DNA of 64,000 nucleotides, from positions 71,242,503 to 71,306,502 of the forward strand of contig NC_133933.1 of the NCBI RefSeq assembly GCF_031877795.1. The letters are read 5' to 3'. Both the position numbers and the translations under genes were made by a program. This document shows, piece by piece, positions 40,501 to 52,500 of the stretch. Under the pieces are notes generated by a model, which worked only from the letters and a program-made list of their open reading frames with translations, had not been told where the DNA came from and did not search any database. Position 1 is the first letter of the stretch. Every line of letters begins with the position of its first letter. The DNA is from Strix aluco. Lineage: Eukaryota; Chordata; Aves; Strigiformes; Strigidae.

Positions 40501-43500
40501 ATGTTTGTTCTAGTTTACTGCAGCATACACTTTCCACAAAGCAAATTAATTCCCATGGTGGTTCTCAGAATTTGTATACTCTTGGAGATCAACCTTGCTT
40601 ATAAAGCGTTATAGTACACCATAAATACCTATCACTGAGGCAAGTCTTACTGTAGTGTTACTGTTGAATTTATCTGATTTTAAGGATAAATAGACAGGTG
40701 TTGGCTTGTCTGTAAAACAGTTCATTAATTCCATAGCCTATGAAGTGTATATTGTAGACAAAAAAAGGAAGGGTATATTAAGAAAACAGATCGTATTCTA
40801 GGATTTGCTGTTAGTATGATTCCTTGCAACAGTGAAGTTTCTTTTGGCAGACAAGGTTGTTAACCTCATTAGACCTCATTACCTGGACATTTGGTGGCAT
40901 CAGTGAGACTTACGTGGCATTAATGACAAGGTTCCATATACAGCCCTCAAATGGTGGTATGTTTCTGAGAGGTGCAGTCTGAAACTGAGGAGAAGTACCC
41001 CCCACAAAAAGTTTCTTAACAGAGATGGGCTGGTCTGTTGGCAATCTCTGAGTCTGGACTTTGCCTTCATCTACTTGAACACTGAACATCCTGTGAAAAA
41101 GATTTGAAAGCAAAGAAATATGTATTTTACTCTGGTTATTGCTTGTACTGAAATCACCACTTTGCAGGCCCCATTTACTCCTACACCAGCTATAACACTC
41201 AGCAACTCAAATTATGTAATTAGCAGCTCACATTAAATGCATATTATTTTCAGCTATTGCTATGCTTCCTTGGAAGTTCTTTGTCAGAGCTTGGCAAAGT
41301 CGTGCTGCAGAAAGGCGATAATACCAATGACTGGTCAAATAGGAAGAAGTGGTTTGTAGCATGGTGACACGGACATGGTGAGGGTCAAGCCTGCTGTACT
41401 GTGATGGCAGATACAATCATCTAGTGCTCAGCAGGATGGGAACAGCATAGGGTCACGTTTTGTTTGGGCTCCCTATTTCCTGGTTCGTATAAGTTACTAT
41501 CTTATTACTGCGGGACAAACACTGCTACAGACTGCTCTGATTGCAGAACCAACTGTAGATATATACTGTACATTTTTAAAAGATCTGGTAGCTTTTTTCT
41601 GGGGGAGACAGCAGAGTGGGAAAATTGCTGACGGTTCACCATGTACTGATACAAGTGCTATAATTCATTCTCATGGCTAGTGCACATGCTACAAGTTAAA
41701 GACAAAGCAGTCCCATGGAAGATACTGTTAAGGTTGAATAGAGGAATATTCTGTGCCTCTGAAGCACAGAACCACTGGCTGATCAAGCCAAGTCAAGAAA
41801 TGGAAGAAAGACCAAAGAGGAAAGGTGTAAATTATTCTGGTAAAAGCAAGACTCCAAGTGTGACAGAAAAGCTGAATGCTCTTGCCTGTCCAAACTACTG
41901 AGATGCAAACATTGCAGATTTGTATCACATTTACAAGGAAACATGGTAAAGGGGACAGAAAGTGAAAAACTAGTTTGCCAAGCCATACATTGTGTGGACT
42001 GAGAAAGCGGCGTTAATGTAGGGCTGTGGAATTGAGAGACAGTGGATTATTTTGATGGGTAACATATATAACAAGGTATAGCAACAAGAGTCAAAAATTT
42101 AACTGCTGTCTTTGGGACAATTTACCATTGACGAAACATAGAAAACCTTCAACTTTGGAACAAACCCAGCTTAAGGTGAGCTGAGTTGCAAAGATTGGAA
42201 AAGAACTTCAGTATTTTTGAAGGTGAATGCAGAATGCTAGCTGGCATATTTTTTTTATGTTGTTAGACTATATTTAATAGAATTTAGCCAGGAGAGAATC
42301 AGGACCACAAAAAAAGCTTTATGTGTCTATGGTAAACTCTGATATGATTTATGAAATGCAGTTTTTATTTCAAATATGTTACAGTCATGTTAAATATCAG
42401 GACCTACCTATTCAAGCACCTTTTACTACAATTAAATTTGGGTTATCTAAACCCAAGTTGGGTATCTGTAAGTAAGTAGCTTGATTTTTCAGAATTACTG
42501 AGCATCCTTACAGCATATCAAACTAATCAATTTCTGGTGAATAATCTCACTTTTTTCAACTGCAAAATTATTCTGAACTCCAATATTCTTCCTTAACAAT
42601 AATTACAAATGCTAGCAATGGAATAGTGAAAAGAGGTTAAAAGAGGTTAGAGAACTGGTGTACTACATGCAAATTGTCCAATTTCCTCATAGTTTTGGAT
42701 GGATTTATTTGGTCTAGAAAGCTGTAGAGTAAGGAAGTGATTAATTTTCCAAAGGGTTGGAGGAAGTGGGTATTAAAAGGCTTATCTTTTGGGACAATCT
42801 CTAGGATTTCCCCAGACCCTTCAGTAGTGGAAACAGAAGAAGAGAGATTTCTATGGGGGCAGTTCAGAGCAACAGACTAATTAACGTTCTGTGAAGTGTC
42901 CCAGAGAGGACACTTCTCTCCACTGCCTTCAGAGGAAGTGCATAGAAATCAGACTGTCAAGACTTCTGTTATCCTTTCTACTGCTGCATGTTAGCCATGG
43001 CCACTGATTGTTAATATTTTCATCAGCTTGCAATATTTCATCTCATCTTTAGCCATTGCCATAGTAAACATTGTGGCTCCAAGAAGAACCATACAATGAT
43101 GTGATTAGCCTTCAACAGTATCCTATAATTACCTTGGAAAAGAAAGCAAATACTTCATAATTATATGGACAATTATCTCTTTGAAGAGTTTTCAAAGGGT
43201 GTTCCTCATGTTTAATCAAATAAAGCTTGAGTTCATGATGAGCAGAGAAGGAGTTAATCTTAATTTATATATTTTCACATCCATTTCAGGTTACAGAAAC
43301 TGCAGAGTTCAGGCAACTTGTTTTGTAACAGAGCTACTTTGAAAACACAGAGGTTTCATCTGAACATGCAGCATCACTGGATGGCATTGTACAGCAACTG
43401 TGTCTTGATGTACTCTCAGAGGTCAAGCTACTGTACTTGCTATAGCACTGCATAAAAGAACTTCCTTTGTTGTTTAGAGCTTCTTATTATCATCTGCATA

Positions 43501-46500
43501 TTTGTGTTCTGTCACACTGTCACAAAATATTTCGCAAAATGCAGTCATCTATTTCCAAAATAACTTTTTCTCTCAAAGAATTCACAGTTTTACCTTGAAC
43601 TACCGATTGAAGCTGCGGAGAGATATTGTCTGAAGGCATAATTTTTTTTAAACGATACAATAGAAATTCAATCAGAAAATTACATTGACAAAGGACAAAG
43701 CAAAGCAAAGCAAATTATAGAGAGGACAGAAGGCACCTTGGGACTAGACAGACAGGAATTGTTGCTCAAGAAGGCTGCAGTGTTGTGGGGGTAAGAGGGT
43801 GAAGCCCAGTGTTCAGCATGCTTGGATAAGCGCATTTTGTAACATGCTGAATGTCACATCTTCTTTCTGATTTTTTTTTAAACAAAACAGAACAACATTG
43901 TGCACTAATACACTGAATGTCTGTATAGTATGTACACATTTGTATGTCCAAATGTCCACAACAAACCCTACTTGGTACAAGGGCTATTGCAGGCCATAAA
44001 TAACACCGACTGCCTGAGTCCTACACACTACAGTAGTGCTGTTTCTAATCACTTTCTGAATGGTGAAGTGTAATTAGCATTTTTTACAGTGTCTGAGAAA
44101 GGGCAAAGGAATTTAAGTGAAATTCTGTTTAAAAAAACATGGTCTGAGAAGGTCTGCAATGGCTTTCCAGCAATAAGAATGACTGCCATTTATCTGGGAC
44201 TGTGTGTCTTCATTGTTTTACCATATCTAGCTGGGCACCACTGTAACCCCACATATATACACCAGCACATGGCATCTCAAAAAGGCTACAGGCTGCTGTG
44301 CTGTTGCTGGTTATACACTCTGAAAACGGTCTTTTTCTACATGTCTTGAAAAGGTGATTTGCTGCACTGCAGCAGTATTTCTCATCCATGGATTTGATTA
44401 GTAAAATATATTTGCCAAGAACCAGAAGGTTAATTCAGACAAATGCAGGTCTCTGGAGAAACAGGCTTATAGCCTAGGAAAGCATGTAATCCCAGGTCTG
44501 CAGAATAATATGCACTGTCAGAAACTAACTTCTAAAACTTTTTGGATAAGGATGGAATCACACAATTCTTTGCCTCAGCAGAAGCATTTACACGGATTGC
44601 TAAAGACATTGGTACATTTACTTTGTTGAATTAGCTGTGCTGTGTGGTCTGTAGCACTTCTAGGTATTTGTTACCCTTTAGCTCGTTCTATCCGAATGGA
44701 GTGTGCTCTGCCGTCGTGAAACTCGCCAGCTTCTGGTTTGATGGTGATTCTATGAGGATCCTGTATCCCAGTGGAGATATGCACTTCTAGTCGACCTCTG
44801 TTCAGGAACACTGCATAGTAGGCCTGCAATGCATATGTTGGTAGGAGAAGGTAAGTTACATTTGGAAAGAAATTATTTCACTTAGTTTTATATCAGTGTG
44901 TACGTTTTATTTTCTTACACTGTTTTTTAATTTGCTCACCATAGACAAGATACTGTAGTTTCAGTTCTGCTGCTCTCTTACATTTTTGTAATGAGGAATG
45001 GGTAAAATGAGGTCATGCTGAAAAGCCTCATCAAAAAATTTAACTCTCTGCATACCTATTTGCAGGGAAGGATGGAGACTTCTAACCTAAAATTCTTCTG
45101 ATTTTTGCTGTTACAAGGCCTGGCCTTAAACCCATCAAGCCCCGAACAGCATTGATCTCAGTGTGAGTTCTGCATTTGGAGGGCTGGCAAATCATGCTAG
45201 TAGTTACTCTAGCAACCAATATCAAGTTGTAGTGGATTTCAGGATCTAACCTCCAGTTACTATAGCAATGAGTGTCATGCTCACTTCTGTGACCTGAAAA
45301 GCTGGGAAATTATAAAGGAGCCCCTACCCTGTTAATGTCATGTGGGTGAGCCATTATAATGTGCTGTCCCTGGAGTGGGTTCCTCCAGGTCACTGAGAGC
45401 TCTCTTCCAAAACAGGCAGGAAGGGGAATAATGAAATACTATTTCCCAGAAGTCCTGAACAAAGAAAGCACCAAAATATTCTGTTTATCTCTGTTGTAGT
45501 ATGTCTGTCTGTGAGGTTTTTAATTAATCAAGATTTGAATAATTTCTAACAGCAATCACTCTTTTACCAGTTAGTCACTTGGACTCTGTAGGTACTTTGA
45601 ACTGAGTGACTCTATCCTCTTCTTCAGACAGGATTTATACTGAAGATTGTATTTTATGGAAGAGAAGGAGAGGTTGGAGCACTCTTAAGTCTTATATCCC
45701 ACAGCAGTGATCCCAGACAAGGTGCTTATCTTGCACTGCTTTTAGCAGAGTGATTTTTTTTTTTTTTTGTCTCAGGGAAAACAGAATGATCCTCATTTAT
45801 GTCTGTATGAACAGGAATGAGAGATGTTTCTAAGCATTAAGAGTGCATAAGTAGTCCTCAGAATGAGTGAAGAATAGTATTCTCTAATACTTAGGTTTGA
45901 TTAAAAAACCAACATGGAAGCATCTATACGATAGAAAAACAAATCTGTTGTTTAGCAACAAGCAACGGATGCCTTACTGTACATGTTTAAAAGAAACAGT
46001 TACTCCAATGCAAAAAAACAGTTCTGAGCCTCTATCATATTCTCCATCAGATAAAGGTTAACATTAGAAAGAATTCATTCCCAAGCACTGAATTTTAACT
46101 TAGGCATCTTAACATCTGACAGTGTCTTGAAACAAAACAAGTGGAAGAAGATCATTAAAATTGTGGGTTTTCTTTATCTTTTGCTAGGTTCCTCGTACCT
46201 GTCCCGTCTGTCTGCGCTTTCTCCTCAGAGGGGCAGCTTTCCTTCCAGTGTTCCTGCGCTTTCTCCTGGGGGGGACAACTGTGCCACTTGTGCCAAACAA
46301 GATGATCCCAGACTCATTCCTGGTGCTGAAGGAGAGGTTGATTTCTGTGCCCAAGTCAAAGGAGACAGGCTGCAGTTCCACAAAACCTGGCTTGGGGAAG
46401 CTAACTGTATAGATGTTCTGTAGGAAGAAGAGAACAGGCAAGAACATTAGCAGGATTAAAAGAAAGAGTACGAAATGCAGAAAGATTCCTTAACTAAAAT

Positions 46501-49500
46501 AATAAACTATGTAAATATAACTAGTGTGAAGAGATGGAAAATAATAATAAATACTAAGCAATTTACTTCTCAAAGTGTTGTGCAAACACTAATTTACCTG
46601 TTTACATCTGGGATCATTAGAGTAATTCTGGAATCCTGTCTTACATGAAGGCAAAGTCCCAGTCTTATTTTGGTATATAACTCTTGGATTAAAAATAACT
46701 GCTCACAGGTGTTTTTTTATATGAACGTTTTTCATTGAGTTGATACAATGGGATTTTGCTTTCAAATCAATACAATAGATAGCAACAGCCAATATGAACA
46801 TAAACTAGATTCTAGTATTTGTCAAACATACCCAGAAAATACTTTTCATTGTCAGTCTTTATTGCTTCATCACTATTGCTTCTCTAAGCACCACTGCTTT
46901 CTCGATGACTCAGGCTCAAAAATGAAGCACTCATTGCACATGGCCCAACTCTTTGGACACTGTTAGTCATTAACACAATTTAAAGAGTAAAATGTGTCAT
47001 CAAATAATAAATCAATGTGTACTCCTGAAGATTTGCTGTAATCACTGCCAATTCATGTATTCTTCCAGCTGTGGAAGACCAGTCTATAGAAACAGTGACT
47101 TTTTCTAAACTAACTCACCATTTTTTCAGTACAGTAGATCTGTTTTCAGGTCTGGAGATAATAGATTATGTCAGATAAAATCACTAATGATGATGGCCAC
47201 CTTTCTCTGAAATCTGAGGGCATTTAAATAATTGAGCATATAGTCTTTATTTTTTTGTTTTCACTTCTTTTTAATGATCCTACCTATCCTGTTTTGTACA
47301 ATTAGAATATTTTATTTAATTCCCCAACAAAATAGTTAATCCAATTAGATTTCATACTCTGAAATCTCAAGTGTTACAAAATAACGTGAAAAACAAAGTA
47401 CTTTCTAGGAATCATAGCAACAGAAGAAAATGAACACAACTGTTCTTTCCTATTCAGGAAAGAATCTACAACAAATGAAAACAAATACGAACTTTTGTAG
47501 ATAATGTTTGCTGAAAGCAAATTTTTAAGATCTAAAAGCATTTGAGCAATCTAGTTGTTTACAGTTTAGTTTTATCACAAACTTAAAAATGGCCATCTCA
47601 TGACAGATCCATCTAGTCTAATATCCTGTCTGAGTGTCCTGTTGTTGTGTGCTTTTTGCTCTGGTGAAGGCCAGAGGTACAAGAGATAATCACAGCAAAA
47701 GAGAGTCCTTGTCTTTATTTTGGCCTGGCCAAGTTCCATTCACTTTTCAAAGGAAATTTATAACGTTTTGTAGAAAAATGTTTGGAGACCATCAGGTTAA
47801 CTACAACTCATTTGGATTTACTGTAGTGGTATCTGATATGGAACTCTAGATCATACATCTGCTTGAAAAACTATCTTAAACAGTATACATTTCCAGGGAA
47901 GAAATAAACTATTTATTGGAAAACAAATGTCACTGCAAATATTCTATTATATACAAAGACTCTTCTTTTCCACGGAAAAGTACTATATTCTCTCCCAAAT
48001 TTAGGATCAGATTCCTTTAATTTAATACACATTGAAAGCCCTTTAATTAGAAGCAGCAATAATTGAAAATAAATAGACTTGAGTTGTATTTAAAGTTAAA
48101 ATAACACCACCAATTTTGCACATTCTTAGTGATCAGTAAGAAATGTGCCTTCCAGCTCAGTGGTAGTTTGTAACAGTAAATGCTCTACAGTTCCTATCCT
48201 AAAGGTGACTTTGTTTCAGTTACCCCCAAATATACTGTGATTTTCAAAGGATCTCAGGTTTTCTGTAGTGAATGGCTTTATAACAAGATTTAAAAAAAAA
48301 AAAAAAAATCATTTAAATCCTTGGATTTTATGTACATCAATATTTTTTATGGGTTTTGCAATATCATCAGTGCCTAATTCTATTCTCATTAATATCAGTT
48401 ATTCCCATTTTAGTCAGCTGAAACAAAACTAGACCATTGTTTATCATTTCAGAAAATCCTACCCTTTAGGGATAGGGATATCACAGCCAGCCAGGGATAA
48501 TGTCCAAGAATTTAGGATTTGGAAAACTGGTCTATTTGCTGACCAGACTCATTCATCTTTCTCTTAAATATAACTGTTCTGATTTTCAGATTAGATCCCT
48601 ATGTGTGTCTGAATATACCTGATGCAATTAATATGTTATGCCATAAAATTGGAAACCAGAAAACTTTATGCCCATTAAGACCAAAATACAGGAAAGTTAG
48701 ACTAACCTCTAGTGTGCATCCTTTGGTTAGACCAACAAAATCAGGACTACTCAATATATTATATGGTGTCCTTGAAATTTCAATCTCTTTGAGGCAACCT
48801 GTATATTTCTTTAAGTTCACTTCAGGCCTAAAAAAAAAATTATAAGTACAATGTATGTTCAGATATAGATTTCAGGGAGAACACAGTCAGCCAGACACAC
48901 ACACATGCACTTTCAGATGCACATATGCTTGATCTTTTTTTTTTTAAACACACACATATGCTCAAATGAATACACCTTGCCTTCTACCACCTACCAGCAT
49001 ATATTGCACTCTGCCTTGCATCACTCAAACCTGTAACAGGAGATTCATCTAATCTCCAATTGACAATAGTCCTCCATTTTTTCTTTCTTTTCTTTAGTGT
49101 GTGGTTTGTTTGTTTGGTTTTTGGTAAAGGAATGCTGTCACCTTTGGTGTTTAAATGCAGTCAGCTATAAGATAAGTAAGTAGTTGTTCCTTAGGCAAAG
49201 CAGAAGGATGCAAGCTAGGAAATCATAACAATAAGGAGAGCGCTTAACTGGAAGACAGATGTTTCATTCATCTTTTTTTGCATGCTAGATCCTAATGAAA
49301 GGAGAACTTCAGCAGCATACAAACATTTTGGATAAAGTCTGCCAAAGACTGAAAAAAAATTTCATTTGATTTTTTTTTTATGCTTTAGGAATTCTTTATG
49401 TTCAGGTGGACTGACATTTGTTTTCTGTGTATTTTATATTCTAAGTATCTTTCCTATGAAAACTGCGGCATATTTTCTTATGAAACAGCAATACATTTGG

Positions 49501-52500
49501 CTTTCTCAGGCCTTTAAAGAAAACAAAACACTTGGGTTTGTTAGAGACCCTAACTATCCATCCAAGACAGGAAAATATTGTAATAGAATTGCAAAGTTCC
49601 ATGGTTTGGCTCAAGAGCTGGTTGACAGAAGAACTGAGAAAATCCCTGAAAGCTAGCATGCTTGAATGCAAAAGTATGATTTCCCAGGCCCGGGAACACC
49701 ACAGTGAGACCATAACTCCTAGCAACATTTGAACCAGGCTTGCAAGAAGAAAAGCCTTATAAAGTCACTTCAGAAAAAAAGGTTGCCATTCATACCATGG
49801 AGAGTAAATTCAAAAAGAAAAAAAGCACTAGTTAATTCACTCACAGTATTGCTCATGAGTGTTTACTAGAATATCTGAATATGAACAGCTCAAAGAAAGA
49901 AAAAGGAATTTGGAAAATAAATGAGCTAAAACTGTGGGAAGAAAAAAACCCTGAACACATCAGGTCCCTGGAAGGAAAGAAAAGATTTTAAAGAATATTA
50001 ATTACAAAATAAAACCATTTTGCTCAGATACTATTTAGCTGCATGTTTTGGTACTGAAAGCCATTCTTTGCATTACAGCCAACCTAGCAAGCGCAGCATA
50101 TTCTCTGGCAAATTAGCATCCTCTACATAAATTAAAGTAAGCATCTGATTTACTAAAATAATCCATATTGTGCTTTATTTACAGTCATGTAGTTATGGTC
50201 ACCTTTAATTTTTGATTTTTTTATTTCCTAGCTCTTCCCCAGTTCCTTTATAGACTCATCTTCCCATCAGCAGAACAGCCTTGCTGTGTCATTGTCAGCA
50301 GTGCCCAGTCTCCTGTCTTTGCCACCCAGAAACCATTCCCACTCCTACCCCCTTCCTGCCCTGTCCAGTTACAGACTGTCCTCATGCTGTCCCGTTATAA
50401 GCAGTTGCTGTTATCTTATAATTCCCAACCTGTATGGACTCTACATCCTTGCAAATGTTGAACACTTGCTTGATGTTTTCTTAAGGCGTCCTTTTTCCCT
50501 TGTTCTTTTCCAAAACATACAAACAAGGTCCAAGTTCATTCAGATCTTGCATAAATTCCTGGCCTTTTTTTAATTTTTTGCCAAACTGGGATCAGTTTCA
50601 ATGGAACACAAACAAAAATTTCTGGAGCTTGGGAGGAAATAATCTCTCAGGATCAGGGGTGGGGGGGTGGGTGGTGAAGTTGCATTTTTCTAATTCAAGC
50701 CAGGAATTAAGCTGCAAAACATAGTAGAGTTTGTATCTGAGCGTATCAAAGCAAAAGTATTGGACACAAATAGTTGCAAACTGAAAACAGTCAGAAATAG
50801 GTGACCTCTCCTATCTTCTCCTCATCCTCTTGTTCTTAAACTGAGAATTGGCAAATCTGACAAAAATCTGCACCTTGCTTTCATACCCTCCTCAGTAACT
50901 ACTTCCTTGCCTTGGACTGCAGCGTTCGTTGCCTGACCTGGGACTATGTCCCTCTTACAGCCTGGAGGTCAGAGCCAAACTCGGCAGTACAGCTTGCCGT
51001 AGCTTTGCTTCGGAGGCATTCCAGTGTCATACACAAACACAGCTGAAGTAAGCAGCTGTGTGAAGAAAATAAAAGTTGTTTGTGTAGGTGTGTGCACAGC
51101 ATGTAAAATGACAGTGTTAAGCACTTGGGAGCAGCTTTGCTTGTTGCAGCAGGAGCAACTTGCTGAATTAACAGCCTTAGCGTAACAGCTGGTATAAGTA
51201 CTGCCCACACGCTGCTTCTGCGTTGCTGCCTGTGCTTTCAAGCTGCACTTACTAGACACATGCAAGTCATGCAAGTAATCTGATTATTTTTACCTTGCTT
51301 TCATACTAGGGTGAGAGAAAGAAAAAACAAATAATAAAAATTACATTAATTATAGCAAATGATACTTATTAGCAAGGTTCAAGTATTTCACAGTGAAGCA
51401 GATATACATCATTTACAACAATAATAGATAGTGAGATTCTACATACACTATCAGGCTATAATAATTAACAGGGTTACTCTGCAAACAGCTATCTTAAAAT
51501 GTAATATATCAGAGAGATTTTATAATCTGTTGCTATACTTCATCGTAAGTAAAAGCAAACCATGTAAGAAAGAATTTGGCAGAACTGACACGACCTGATA
51601 ATTACAAAGTCACGGGTACCTCAGCGTCTATTGTTTGCAGTAGCTCAGCTTTGCCCTAATCCCCCTTTCACTATTTTTGATTCTAATTTACCATAACATT
51701 CATCTTGCCCCAGTGACTGATGAATCATAGCTGTAGGCAAAATGGTTACCACAGGTCCAAGTAGCTGTGGTACACAGATTTTCTAAGCAACCACAAAGGA
51801 TATGCTGGAAGATAATTGCTCTAGACATTTTGTTATGCACCAGTGTGATTTGACAATTACATAATACAGTGTTACATTTCATTAGTAAAATAGATCTTAG
51901 ATCTTTTTACTGCTGGGTGTTTTGACATCAGAGATCAGTTATTAACCTAATAAATTAACAAATACGTCCATTCTTTAGTTGCAGAACAGCCTGTGGACTA
52001 ATCACAACATCTCCTTGTGCACAAGGCCACTTCAAGGCTGTCATTATGCCGTGTAGCTAAAGCTGATGTAGATTAATGGGCTTGGTTCTGTGTTGCTCAT
52101 CTGTTCATAGTAGCACAGAATTCTCTTGTTCTTGTCATTGCAAAACTGCTGATTATTCATTTAAACCTTAAGTAAGTTTTCTGGGCTATTTAAAACCATG
52201 CAATACAGTCACTAAACACAAGTATCTGTTATGCCATTTCTTTAGTTTATTAAACATTAAGTTAAAGTTTATCAATAATATAATGCAATATTTTAAAAAT
52301 AAAATTTTAAAATAAATTTTATTTGCGTAAGAAATTCAGGATCAGGCTTCTGAAGAGAAAAGGTTGCCACATATCATTCTACTTACTTTAAATATATCAA
52401 AAGTATTGTATCATATACTTTAAGTCCTGAATACAGGAGGAATTTAATTTAAGGAGTCCAGGAACTTATGTCTACAAATAATTTAAAATCATATCTAAAC

